NCBI GenBank assembly: GCA_963556195.1 | Contig: OY744533.1 | Span: 51,283,808-51,347,807, forward strand | Direction of reading: 5' to 3' | Length of the DNA: 64,000 nt | Origin: Sepiola atlantica | Taxonomy: Eukaryota > Mollusca > Cephalopoda > Sepiida > Sepiolidae | Program-made: the position numbers and the translations under genes | Shown here: positions 43,727 to 53,587 of the stretch, piece by piece | Position numbering within the stretch: the first letter of the stretch is position 1 | Layout of the letters: each line of letters starts with the position of its first letter | The notes under the pieces: model-generated | Told to the model about the DNA's origin: nothing | The model's input: only the letters and a program-made list of their open reading frames with translations | Databases searched by the model: none

Positions 43727-43800
43727 CAGCGTTTCTCAACCTTTTTACCCTTACATAATCCTTTCAAATAAATTACATGTCTCAAGAAACTCCTGCACAA
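43727..43800 (+). mobile_element. hAT (Charlie-type) terminus
   Basis: CAGCGTTTCTCAACCTTTTT is the well-known CAGxGxTTCTCAACC terminal inverted repeat of hAT-derived MITEs. A second terminus with CAGCATTTCTCAACCTGGGT is at 50269. The other end was not found. Confidence 0.6.
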
Positions 43801-43814
43801 AAAACAAAACGGAT

Positions 43815-43885
43815 CCATTCTCGGTTATTTTTGCACCCGATCAGAGTGCCTCCTTTAGGTAAGCTGGTTTTCCCCATCTTCCGAC
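43815..43885 (-). repeat. Short dispersed repeat S, copy E (partial)
   Basis: TTTTTGCACCCGATCAGAGTGCCTCC and the following TTTCCCC block match the minus-strand copy D at 47440-47500. Confidence 0.5.
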
Positions 43886-43919
43886 CTTGAGCCACATCTT
43901 GCTGCAGTAGGTTCGGTTG

Positions 43920-44660
43920 TGGAATTGGGTACGAAATGGCTTGTTTCGTTTAAACCTGCTGAGATTCAGCTTGAGTCTTTAAATCGTAGGCGTGACCCTT
44001 TTCTTTCTGAGATTCTCATGGATGGCTCTGCTCTTGAGGAGAAATCGACTCTGAAACTTCTTGGTCTTTCTTATCAAATCTTTCTTGGAGATCCATTGCT
44101 CTTTCTGCTTCTTGTAAGGTCGGTTCCCTCTATCACTCCAACCATTTTCTCACACCTACAAATCTACTATCAGACCTTCTATGGAGTACCGTTGTCATAT
44201 TTGGGCTGGTGAATCTCTGCACTCTTCGAGAGTTCTTTGATAAGTTTCAGAAGCCTATCTGTAATTTGGTTGACCCCACCCTTTCTTCTCTGCACCTTGT
44301 CACTCACAGACGTGCTCTTACTAGTCTCAGTTTCTTCTATAAGTACTATTTGTCTGATTTATTCCCTGCTTCCTTTGTTCCAGCTCGTTTGACTGTTTTT
44401 TCTAGTGGTCTTCATCAAGTCACTATTCAGGTACCTTGTTATAATACATCTTCCTATTACAGTATCTTTTTTGCAAGAACTGCACGCTTGTGGAACTCTC
44501 TTCTTGCTGACTGTTTTCCTCCTACCTATAGGCGTGGACTTTTCAAGACTAAGGTCAATAAGCATCTACTGTCTTTTGCGTTAATAATCTTTTGTTCTAT
44601 TTAGCTCTTTACATCAAGTGGCTTCATGACTCGTCTAGAGTCACTTTCATTAAAAAAAGA
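43920..44660 (+). pseudogene. Jockey-like LINE C-terminal relic with 3' end
   Basis: GTKWLVSFKPAEIQLESLNR, FLSEILMDGSALEEKSTLKLLGLS, then in a second frame FDKFQKPICNLVDPTLSSLH, RRALTSLSFFYKYY and RTARLWNSLLADCFP. One frameshift near 44100-44210 joins the halves. The tail ACATCAAGTGGCTTCATGAC and an A-rich end (44650s) identify the family of the tails at 1263 and 3018. Confidence 0.82.
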
Positions 44661-44874
44661 AGTAAGCAAGTAGATCTCAACTGAATTCTTTTTTACTTAT
44701 GTGTCCAGACTTATCGGGCACTCTATATTATTAAATTGAGAAAACTTGTTTCAGAACATTTCACAATCTTGTAAATTTCATTATTTTGATTTGTACCCTC
44801 ATACGTCCAGGCCTGGTTTTTGTAAATCTCTTAAAATTTCAGGAGTAAAACGTTTGGGCTACTGACTGTAAACA

Positions 44875-45090
44875 TACAAAATGCTGCATGTTTAGTAGTT
44901 TGCATAGATGCATGCTGCAAACGACAGTCCGGTGATGGGAGAAATATCTGGCTCGAGATTAGACTACCCAAGAAATTGGCTGGCTCTTTTAAATAATAAT
45001 GTTGTCTTGGATACGAGGCTCCACACTGATTGTGACCCACTTCGGACGTTGCAAAAGTTATGTTTATTCCAGATGGTGGTTTCCACATGA
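44875..45090 (+). repeat. Dispersed repeat R2, copy 1
   Basis: Aligns with the reverse complement of 60905-61140: CAAGAAAT-GGCTG, TTAAATAATAATGTTGTCTT / GTCTTCTTGGATACGAGG-TCCA, TTCCAGATGGT. About 200 bp, roughly 75 percent alike by eye. No coding seen. Confidence 0.75.
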
Positions 45091-45109
45091 TCAGTCAGTT
45101 TTCATGTCC

Positions 45110-45560
45110 ATATATTAACGCCAACTTGATAGGTCCTTTACTATCCACCAAGCTCCAGCCCCTGTCTCATCGCCGCAATGTTGCTTCCTTGTGCCTGTTT
45201 TACAAGTACTTCAATGGATTGTGCTCTGATGAACTTGCTGCTCTGGTACCCCCACAACGTAAATTCACTAGGCCAACCCGACAATCTGCCAAATCCCATC
45301 CATACACTGTGGAGGTCCCCAAATGCAGAAGAGCTTTCTACTCCAAAAGCTTCTTTCCTCGTGCTGCTGGACTCTAGAACTCCCTCCCTGCTGTTACTGA
45401 CATGCAGAAATTTAAAACTAATGGAAACAGACATCTCGCTGCGCAGCTCCTAAATTAGGTTGACCCCCCCCCCCTAAACCGTCACCCTTTTTTTCTCAGT
45501 AACCCCTTACGTCTACAGTGGTGGCCTGCTTTGTTTGGGGGTGAACTATGTTTAAAAAAA
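45110..45560 (+). pseudogene. Jockey-like LINE 3' terminal relic
   Basis: KLQPLSHRRNVASLCLFYKYFNG, SDELAALVPPQRKF, HPYTVEVPKCRRAFYSKSFFP align with 20515-20760. The 3' untranslated block ACCCCTTACGTCTACAGTGG ends in an A run at 45553. Same family as the 18120-20937 element. Confidence 0.83.
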
Positions 45561-45658
45561 AAAACAGCTGATAAATATCGAGTGGTCAAACTAATATCTA
45601 TATATTCCAGCAAAAGGTGGTCAGTTGGTCTCTGCTTGGTTTGAGAGACAGATGGACC

Positions 45659-45868
45659 TTAAGCTGAACGACTGTATTTGGAAGATATGTTTGTCCTGAT
45701 TTGCAAGTCTTCAGTAGAGAAATCAAGTATCAGTGTGACCTCATAAAATGAAAAATCGTTACTTGTTTTAAACTTGAGTTGTGATTTTGTTTGAACGGAA
45801 AATCCTTTTGTTGCAGCAGTAACAGAGACCACATGATTGACACTACGACCAGTGTTAGAATCAAGCAC
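45659..45868 (-). pseudogene. Unassigned coding-like fragment
   Basis: Minus-strand frame of 70 codons without an ATG. The residue mix is balanced (SVTAATKGFSVQTKSQLKFK, NDFSFYEVTLILDFSTEDLQ). It begins just after CTAACCTAACAG, which could act as a splice acceptor but is also the core of a family A foldback. It may be a host exon end or the C-terminus of an unknown mobile-element protein; I recognise no family. Confidence 0.25.
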
Positions 45869-45872
45869 TGTT

Positions 45873-46157
45873 AGGTTAGTGGTAGGGTCAATATTTAAAA
45901 TTTTATTTTATTTTTGTTTTACTATATTTTCAAGCATGAAATTAACTTCAGTTAAGCGATCATTTCGGCCACCTTGTACCGCTATTTTGGTGTTTGTGTG
46001 TCAAGACAGCTTTCATCAAAATAAAATTCTGAAATGAAAAATCTTAGTTTCCACATGTTAAAAGTATATTGGTTGGTAGAGAATTTAATTCCACTGCGTT
46101 TGCTATAAACTATTTGTTTTTTAATTTTTGTTAACAGTTCTCAACTGTTAACTACTA
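45873..46157. mobile_element. Family A foldback, right half
   Basis: AGGTTAGTGGTAGGGTCAAT core, CTCAGTTTCC/TTAGTTTCCACATGTTAAAA, TAGAGAATTTAATT and AACTGTTAACTAC match the right half of the 40582-41130 element. The left half is missing. Confidence 0.6.
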
Positions 46158-46489
46158 CTAATAATAATAAAAATCTTAATATTTAAAACAGTGCCCGTTT
46201 ACAATGTGACGTAGGTAGGGATGGTATTGAGTTAAAATACCTTCCAGAATGTTCATGAAGATAAGACTTGTTCTATTTTACGTCATAGCATTCCTTTGTA
46301 GAGTGATGTTTAAAATAAAAAGGGGTATGGCTGATTGATGCAATTCTGATTCGGATGGAGCGCCAAAAATACTGAAGTTAAAAAAAAAAAGAAAAATTAA
46401 TAATAGCATCGCAGCTCTATATTTCCCACTTGGCCTTCAGTACCAAAAATCTTATTTTAGTTTTCGTGAAAAACTGTAGTTCAATTACA

Positions 46490-46780
46490 ACTGGCACAGC
46501 CAGAGCAGGTGTTATTTATCCAGGATATGTCCTCAACAATCAGTCTGGCCTATTTTGAAGTAGATGGTCTTGGTTCTGTCAGGCTGAGGTATGGGTCTGT
46601 GCAGTCCTAGGGGGTCCACCATCACTTTTATTTCTAATCGCCGGAGGCGCCCCTACCGGGGAATGTTGACAGGTCTGCTCAGGCATATTTTGTAGGCCAG
46701 AGTGCACTTCTAGTGCGTTGGCTTTTCAAATCCTGACCTCCTGAAGAGGAAGTAAATAATCAATTACGGCTTAGCAACTT
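46490..46780 (+). repeat. Dispersed repeat T, copy 1
   Basis: CCTAGGGGGTCCACC and CTAATCGCCGGAGGCGCCCC-TACCGGGGAATG are mirrored on the minus strand at 47640-47760. An 11-14 base C run follows at 46816. Confidence 0.65.
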
Positions 46781-47424
46781 TCAACCTGGCCTTCGGGCTA
46801 GGATCAAAGTGTGACCCCCCCCCCCCCACCCATCATCCCTCGGTAATAGACATCCTCCAAGATACTCACTCCTCACTTTAAATTTTTTGTCCTCGGCCTA
46901 TCCCAAATTGCATTTATCTTGGAAGGAAACCACCCACTCTCGAAACTCCATACCCAATTTTCTTTTTTCTCCCACTTAGATCCCACTCCCATTTAGAAAT
47001 TGACCTGCTTGTTTTTGGTTCTGAACAAACAGGAAAACAGTGGGTGGTCTATTATTTAGAAAGGGTTGGGAGGGTCTTACTAGCCAAATGTTTTTTTTCC
47101 CATTCCCTGTTTTATTCCAATGAAATATTTGTGTATATATATATATTTATGAACAATAAACTTTCGAATCAATTTGGGGATATCATAAGTAGGACGCCCC
47201 CTAGTGTAAATGTGGTATTGTGGTGACTGAGATGATCCTAGTTAAGAGTAAGATAAACATTTTTATCACTTTAGACCAAGGATGACCAACAACACCCATT
47301 TCCCCACACTTTTGATGGCCTTGTGCCTAATTTAAAAAAAATGTAAATTAAAAAAAATATTTTCTTCAAATAAATAATTCAAAGTGTAGTATCTGTTCTG
47401 TCGACGGTCAGAAGAGAAAAAAAT

Positions 47425-47553
47425 CGTTCTTGACTGGGGCACATTTTATTTTTGTCCCATCCAGAGTGCCCCTTTTTGGGGTGCTTGATATCCCCACATA
47501 AAAAACGATCTTATGTCTAACTTTGACCTCGTGAGGAGACAAGTAAATAGGGA
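47425..47553 (-). repeat. Short dispersed repeat S, copy D
   Basis: Reverse complement begins GTCCCTATTTACTTGTCTCC and follows copy B at 23800 throughout, ending CCCCAGTCAAGAA. Confidence 0.78.
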
Positions 47554-47589
47554 CTGTTTAAAAACAAAACAACTTGTTGGTTTGTGAGT

Positions 47590-47875
47590 ACATATTATTT
47601 ACCTCTTTACCAGGAGGTTAGACACAAGGTCAGGTGTGGTTTTGAGCTGCCTCGTCGGCATTCCCCGGTAGGAGCGCCTCAGGCGATTAGCCATAAATTC
47701 ACACCTTCTCAAAGAAAAGGTAAAGCTTGAGAGGGTGGACCTCCTAGCACCGAACAGAATCATACTGCAGCCCAACAGCAACGAAGCCACTGTCAGACTG
47801 ATTTGTATCATAATTCTATGATAGGACATGTTGGGCACATTAGTGTCATAATAGCTGTATCTACCCAGCATGGCC
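47590..47875 (-). repeat. Dispersed repeat T, copy 2
   Basis: Reverse complement carries GGAGGTCCACC, CTAATCGCCTGAGGCGCTCC and TACCGGGGAATGCCGACGAG, matching 46590-46690. It ends in CCTGGTAAAGAGGTAAATAA, which is related to the start of repeat S. Confidence 0.68.
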
Positions 47876-48117
47876 TGGGATTAAAAAAAAATTCATATTG
47901 TTTCACTCACTGAACTCATCCATGGCTTTTGTAAAGAAGGCCTGTACTATTGAACGTGATGTCATACACTTTGGTGCAAGTGAAGCATGCCGAAAAGTCA
48001 GGCTGTCGATAATAATGATAGTTTTTTTTTTTTTAAGTATTAGAAAACTTTAAGAATTGCATTAAAAAAAGAAAGGAACACAATCTGATTTATACTGAAA
48101 CTGAACTTTATTCAATA

Positions 48118-48530
48118 CTAGCAGTCTTCGCCCGCTCGCTATTGCTTCACAATTTAATTTCTATTCATCTTTTGAAATCATTGAAATAAAACTAATCGAT
48201 AAGAAAAAGACCCGATCTTCTATCTATCGATAAGAAAAGACAAACTCTCTCTCTCTCTCCTTTCGGAATATTTTGTCTATATTAAAAGTGAAAGAAATTT
48301 ATTCCATTGATTTTTATTATGAGATATTATTGAGATTAAGCCCCTCTCTCTCTCTTCCCTCATAGAATTTAAATTTGCATACATGATTATTCTTTCTTTT
48401 CTTTTTACTATTACCACTTACTAAGATTAAGCCTCTCTTTCTTTGCTCATAAAGATTAAATTTGCATACATGATTATTGAAGCAAGCTTGACACATGTAC
48501 GTCCACTGTTATTATATAGATTAATTACAA
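48118..48530 (+). repeat. CTAGC dispersed element, copy 1
   Basis: CTAGCAGTCTTCGCCCGCTC-GCTATTGCTTC resembles the end at 53587 (CTAGCTGG...GCTCGCTATCGCTT). The interior has two diverged copies of GAGATTAAGCC...AAATTTGCATACATGATTATT, and ends GAAGCAAGCTTGACACATGT, which recurs inverted near 53665-53690. Confidence 0.6.
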
Positions 48531-48539
48531 AAAAAACAA

Positions 48540-48950
48540 GAATTCAAAAAGAATAATTGCATTATTCATAGTATTTCTATAAGTGTGTGTTTTTTAACTG
48601 TCCGTGTTGTTTTTCTATTAAATTGTAATTAAAATAGATTTGAAACATTTGCTTTGAATTGAACAATTTAGACATGTCCTCTTTCTCCCTTAGTAGTGGG
48701 TTATTATTTTTTAGTGTGTGGCTTGTTGTACAAGCTGTGTTTAATTTGATTTCTGGTCAATTTGCCGGCTACCTACAGCACTTAACACGGTATTATTTTA
48801 GTGGCAGTTTGAAGCATTATGACAAGCAGGTGTTTTCGGGTATTTCTACACAAAATATTGCAATTTTTAGACTGACTATTTTTTCTTTTTCTTTTTCTTT
48901 TTAATTTGTTTTCTTTACAACTAAACTTAAGGTAGTATTACGTCTGACAT

Positions 48951-48953
<3 letters not shown>
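48540..48953. other. Unassigned sequence with short open frame
   Basis: A 77-codon frame from the ATG at 48674 (to 48904) has hydrophobic and aromatic residues (GLLFFSVWLVVQAVFNLI) and ends in a low-complexity FSFSFSF run. No family recognised; probably chance. Confidence 0.3.

Positions 48954-48981
<28 letters not shown>
48954..48981. repeat. (TA)n microsatellite
   Basis: About 13 TA units. Confidence 0.95.
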
Positions 48982-48986
<5 letters not shown>

Positions 48987-49072
48987 AATCTTTGGTTTGG
49001 TAGAAAGAAATCCAACAGTGCTCAATTCTTGAATAATAAGAGCATAATATTTATTTTATTAATTGTGATACA

Positions 49073-49294
49073 GAAGATCAGAACATATCAAACATGATGC
49101 TGTCGGTTTCGTGCTGTTACGACTAAAGACGACGAAACATAATGTAACATAAACAATGCTACCGTAAGCCTTCGTCGGCCATGTTTATAATAAACATGAC
49201 GGACGAAGGCTTACGGTAGGATTGTTTATGTTTCGTCATCTTTAGCCGTAACAGCACGAAACTGACAGCATCATGTTTGATATATTCTGATCTT
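49073..49294. mobile_element. Foldback element with nearly intact 107-bp arms
   Basis: Left arm 49073-49178 and right arm 49187-49294 are reverse complements with about eight substitutions and one 8-bp gap, joined by a loop of about 10 bases. Shared words: TATCAAACATGATGCTGTC, TTTCGTGCTGTTACG, TACCGTAAGCCTTCGTC. The strongest long hairpin in the window. Its right end touches an antisense LINE fragment. Confidence 0.88.
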
Positions 49295-49560
49295 CGGGTT
49301 TTGTACTCTGTCAAGGCAGGAAAGGGAGCACTGAGCAGCACCTCCCCAGGTGTGACAACAGTACCTCCCCATCTTAGGGCATATTTGGTTCTTATACAGG
49401 CAGAGGATTGCGTCAGAAGTGAGATACCTTCTGGAGCGGTAGAATGATCCAACCATTTTTCCAGGGACCTTAGCAACGGATTTGATGTAAGTCTTCCATG
49501 TCAGGTCAGGAGTGAATGTCAGTTCCATAAGCTTGTCAAAATAGAAATAGAGCATGAATA
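49295..49560 (-). pseudogene. Jockey-like LINE fragment
   Basis: Minus strand: FDKLMELTFTPDLTWKTYIK, SVAKVPGKMVGSFYRSRRYL, then MGRYCCHTWGGAAQCSLSCL. The frame is open for about 85 codons. Same family as 35540-36140. Confidence 0.75.
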
Positions 49561-49571
49561 TAAGTTAAATA

Positions 49572-50126
49572 AGAGTGAAAATAACCAAACATATTGTTCA
49601 AGGCTGAACATATTTATTTTCATATATTTTCAACATGTCCAACTAAGCAATTCAAACTTTAAAAGAAAAAGGTATTAAGCTAATTGTGGAAATGATAAAA
49701 GTTAGCTTAAAATATTTTTTGAAAATCATAATAATTATTAACCAGTTTTTTAGAAAGATAATTCCTTTAGGAAGAAGTTATAAATGTTATGATTCCAATG
49801 ACTAAGAAAAAATAAAATAAAATTCAAATTGAAGAAAAGTTGAGATAATATATTTTATTAGTTCAGCATTCATGGACGAGCAGATATCAGAATATTTAAA
49901 TGTATATCCAAATAGAGAATAATGATCAAATATCCAAAATATCAAAATGCAGAATAAAAATATAACAGGTGCAATATATGTATCAAGGTTTCTAAAAAAA
50001 AAAAATTTTTTTTAAATAAAAAAGGTTCGGATTTAAGGAGCTCAGAATTGCTTAGTGGAACATATAAAGAATATATTGAAAATAAATATGTTCAACCTTG
50101 AACAATATGTTTGGTTATTTTCATTC
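49572..50126. mobile_element. Foldback element with 85-bp arms
   Basis: GAGTGAAAATAACCAAACAT, ATTGTTCAAGGCTGAACATA and TTTATTTTCA in the left arm (49572-49655) recur inverted at 50044-50126 with few changes. About 390 bp of AT-rich interior. No transposase. Confidence 0.82.
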
Positions 50127-50141
50127 TTTATTTTACCTATA

Positions 50142-50200
50142 TATATATATATATATATAGACTCTGACTCTTTCCAAAACCTCAGACTCCGTAACCCTGA
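50142..50200. repeat. (TA)n and ACTCTGACTC repeat fragment
   Basis: About 9 TA units, then GACTCTGACTCTTTCCAAAACC, which matches the repeat at 63130-63260 (TGACTTCTTCCAAAACCTC). Confidence 0.6.
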
Positions 50201-50268
50201 TACATGCATTAAAAAAACATAAATACCATAATCAAAACTAAAATAAAAAAAAAGTCTATTGACTAGAT

Positions 50269-50310
50269 CAGCATTTCTCAACCTGGGTTCCACAAGAACA
50301 AGTGAGATAA
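50269..50310 (+). mobile_element. hAT (Charlie-type) terminus
   Basis: CAGCATTTCTCAACCTGGGT, the same terminus type as at 43727. Only one end is visible. Confidence 0.55.
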
Positions 50311-50690
50311 GCTATTATTTAACAAGTATTGAGAACAAAGACAAATCGCCTGTGTCGGCAGGTCACAAATTCGCCGACTGCAACCCCATGCAGAGGGTAG
50401 TTCCCCCTCCCCTCCCGAAAACTGGTCCACCTGTTGGTTGTGGGTGGCGACCCATGATGCCGTAGGATGGGATTCTGGTGACTGAGCTATTCTTCTACTT
50501 CGGACCTAGACGGGAGGTCAAATCCGATCAACCGGCTGGTCACGTCATGCTCTAGTATCTATAAGTTCATCCCCAAACGTATTATTCGATCTGATTCTTC
50601 AAAAAATCAAAACCTTATTTCTCCTTATAATTTTTATTTTTCTCCCCAAATAGATACTAGAAGGCAGTGGTCAATCACATTGAGAACAAA
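50311..50690. other. Unassigned sequence
   Basis: Somewhat less AT-rich between 50340 and 50560; no gene recognised. Confidence 0.4.
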
Positions 50691-50699
50691 GAAGATAAC

Positions 50700-50880
50700 C
50701 AACGCCAAAAAGTAATGTTTTCAAAGAAGTAATTTTTTTCTGGAAGGTGTGTTTTCTGAGAGTAATGCCTCCCTCTCTCAATAGAATTCCTTTCTAGGAG
50801 TAATGTTCCCACTTTCACTGTGAAATTTCCTTCTGAGAGCAATGTATCCTGGTTACCTAAGAGCAATATATTCTAGGAAT
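50700..50880. repeat. Degenerate tandem repeat, about 4 units
   Basis: The word TTCT-GAGAG-TAATG (variants AGGAGTAATG, GAGAGCAATG, AAGAGCAATA) recurs at intervals of about 30-40 bp. Confidence 0.55.
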
Positions 50881-50924
50881 ATAAATAATTATTCTACCTA
50901 TAGAATTATATTTGACAATTATGT

Positions 50925-50985
50925 TCGGCGTTAAATAACCCATGGATGGTTGATATGCCGTAAACCAAACTACATCAAACAAATG
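50925..50985 (+). repeat. Dispersed repeat tail, copy 2
   Basis: GGCGTTAAATAACCCATGGA then GGTTGATATGCCGTAAACCA, related to 43135-43205 and 60370-60420. Confidence 0.6.
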
Positions 50986-52009
50986 CTATTTCTCTGTGGT
51001 TTGGAGAATTGTCGGAGTCTTTCCTTGGGTGTGGGTATTCTCAATGTTTTCTTAATAGTATTTGACCCTGACAGACATTATTTCAGAAGGAATATTATTT
51101 TTAACAGTAAATTATACAAGTTTATGTAAAAAGCATTTCCATGAGGGTCTGCTAATACCGTAAGCCTTTTCTAATTAATTTTCATTCTCTTTATTCTTCA
51201 CTGTGACGATGTTGTCGACAGCTGGAAAGACATGTGTCATTGCTTGTCATGTTGTAAGACCGCCCGTTAGTTTGTCTCAGATGATTTGAGTGTTAACATT
51301 GATTTTTTTATACTCACATTCTCTTTCATTCTATGGACAACAATAAGACTGGAATAATCGAATTCCTTCCTCACTTCCGCTTCTTTCCCTCTTCTTTGTT
51401 ATCTCAACCGTGACGTAATTTTGTTCCGGTTATAGAGAAAAAGAAAAGTACTAAACCCAGAATTAAACACTTAAATAAACAATTTGAAAAATAAAAATAA
51501 AATAGTGTAGTTTGATTGAAGCATTGTGTGTAATATTTTTTAGTTTGACCTTCGGACAGTGTTCCATTGCCTTTCTATCATGAAGGAGCGTTACCAGTGA
51601 ATGTGTTAACTATGTAGATTTTTCTTTTATATTTTTTCAAATCTGAAATATTCTCTTATATTAAGATTTTTAACTATTTTTTAATTCATTATATTGATAT
51701 CTTATTTTTTTGTAGACTTCCTCAACATTTTTAGTATGAGTTATTCTATAAATATATATGGATTCCTCCCTTTAGTTGAACCGTAGACTATTTTTTACTC
51801 ACCGGACGGCGAATTACCATTGTGGGTAACACTATCAAAACGTTGGATGATGAATCAATCACATTTGGTATCTTAACCCTGTGGGTTGGGTTTCTAGTGT
51901 TTCCATGAAACCGAACGTACTAATGGAAGATCAAAATAATGTATAGTGTCCATTGAATAAAAAAAAATATATGCTCTTGTAATTGAGCACTCTTATTATT
52001 TCTCCTATT

Positions 52010-52017
<8 letters not shown>
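50986..52017. other. Unassigned AT-rich sequence
   Basis: No gene or repeat recognised. Confidence 0.45.

Positions 52018-52061
<44 letters not shown>
52014..52061. repeat. (GT)n(AT)n microsatellite
   Basis: About 10 GT then 13 AT units, followed at 52080 by a G run. Confidence 0.95.
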
Positions 52062-52064
<3 letters not shown>

Positions 52065-52147
52065 ATCTCTAACAATATCGGGGGGGGGATGGGTGTAAGA
52101 AAAAGAAATTTAAGGCAATTCTTTTTCGCTTTTACTTTTTGTATTTT

Positions 52148-52406
52148 AATTAAATCTTACTTGCTTCTAGCTTCCCTCCTCAATCACTAGTCTTATGTGA
52201 CTTCGGAATTTCCTGATATTTCGGGATATACTCCTTTGTCAAGTGTTTCTATTTCTTTGTCTCCGGTGGGGTCGATTTCTGCCTCAAGATTAAGACATAG
52301 AAACACCTGCCAAAGGGGTATATCCTCGAAATATTGTCAGATTCTGGCATCCCATGAGACTAGTGATCGAGGAGGGAAGTTAGAAGCGAGTAAGATTTAA
52401 TTAAAA
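52148..52406. mobile_element. Foldback element with about 105-bp arms
   Basis: AATTAAATCTTACTTGCTTC, CTTCCCTCCTC-ATCACTAGTCT, ATATTTCG-GGATATACTCCTTT and GTGTTTCTAT in the left arm recur inverted on the right (ATAGAAACACC...GTAAGATTTAATT). The loop is about 45 bp. Confidence 0.85.
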
Positions 52407-52610
52407 AAAGAAAAAATAATTACCTTAAGTTTTCTTTCTTGTATATCCCCACCCCACCACATTGTTATAGCCTTCTAATAAAATATCTAATATAATTTAA
52501 AAAAATTTATTTTCCAAATTTTATTGGCAAAGAAACTAAAACAAACAAAAATAAATATATAAAACCTGCATTGTTTTGTCTTTGATGCTTTGAATTTTGT
52601 ATCTTGTTTA
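52407..52610. other. Unassigned AT-rich sequence
   Basis: Nothing recognised. Confidence 0.4.
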
Positions 52611-52613
52611 TAA

Positions 52614-53215
52614 ACTAGCAAAAAAAAACCCGGTGGCGCGTAGATCTTGATTGAATGAGGAACCCTATGTCCTCTTACCTCTAGCCCATAACAACATACT
52701 ATGTTTTTTATATTTGATTATATTCAATTTTTGGGGTGGGGCTCAAGGATATACTTAGTATTGATTGGATGGGAGTGTAAGTAATGTGACATTAATTAAA
52801 ATAGATTTGAGTAAGTTTATAGTTTTTAACCTTCTCAAGGTACATCCGGTGTTTCCCGAGAATCAATGAGGACCCCTGTGCATTCTTGCTCCAAACCCTG
52901 AACCCCCTATTAACATTCTCTTATTTTTTGATTTCTATGATTTTCAAGTTATAAAGTAAGACGTATTTTCTTTTTACTGATGTATCGGGACTGCATTCAA
53001 GATGTTATCAGTCCAACTACATTAACAAAAATGACAATGCACATTTGCAAACAAAACATCTACCAATCAGCGTGTTAGGTGAGAAAAACCAAACTTTCCT
53101 AATTTCAGTTATCTAAGGAACTCTAATTTAGTACAACTGACAATTTATCCATATCCTCGATTAACCCTTATCCTCGAGTGGTTCTTGGCTTTGATAAGTG
53201 GTGACTCTTTAGTTT
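52614..53215. repeat. Dispersed repeat D, copy 2 (uninterrupted)
   Basis: Contains the segments of copy 1 (33900-35445) without the family C foldback or the mariner-like MITE: GATTGAATGAGGAACCCTAT, GGGGTGGGGCTCAAGGATAT, CCCTGTGCATTCTTGCTCCA, and near 53170 an inverted GGTTCTTGGCTTTGATAAGT. It starts CTAGCAAA at 52615. Confidence 0.68.
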
Positions 53216-53351
53216 AAAAAAAAAGAAGTACAACACTTTTCATCATAGCAGTGCATTTAATTGGTTTAAAGTATTTGGGTGTCCTTGCATTTATTTCAAA
53301 AGTCCAAGGCTGTCTCACTATTATGAACCCATTTTGAGTTTGGGTATTCTA

Positions 53352-53354
<3 letters not shown>

Positions 53355-53388
<34 letters not shown>
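53355..53388. repeat. (AT)n microsatellite
   Basis: About 16 AT units bordering repeat R1 copy 2. Confidence 0.95.
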
Positions 53389-53389
<1 letters not shown>

Positions 53390-53392
<3 letters not shown>

Positions 53393-53543
53393 ACTCTCCC
53401 GTCGATTTCGACGTATGAGTGTCCCGCCTGAATTTGTAATTGCAAGGGTTGCGCAATCTGCAACAACCGCTCTCCTGAGTCGGCATTGCTTGATTCCAAT
53501 GGCAAGTAGTAGTACAAGACGACTGGAAACAATACCGAGATAA

Positions 53544-53552
<9 letters not shown>
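53390..53552. repeat. Dispersed repeat R1, copy 2
   Basis: Matches 7290-7470. The inverted pair is CGGCATTG (53481-53488) and CAATACCG (53530-53537), one mismatch. Flanked on both sides by AT microsatellites. Confidence 0.75.

Positions 53553-53582
<30 letters not shown>
53553..53582. repeat. (AT)n microsatellite
   Basis: About 13 AT units on the other side of R1. Confidence 0.95.
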
Positions 53583-53586
<4 letters not shown>

Positions 53587-53587
<1 letters not shown>

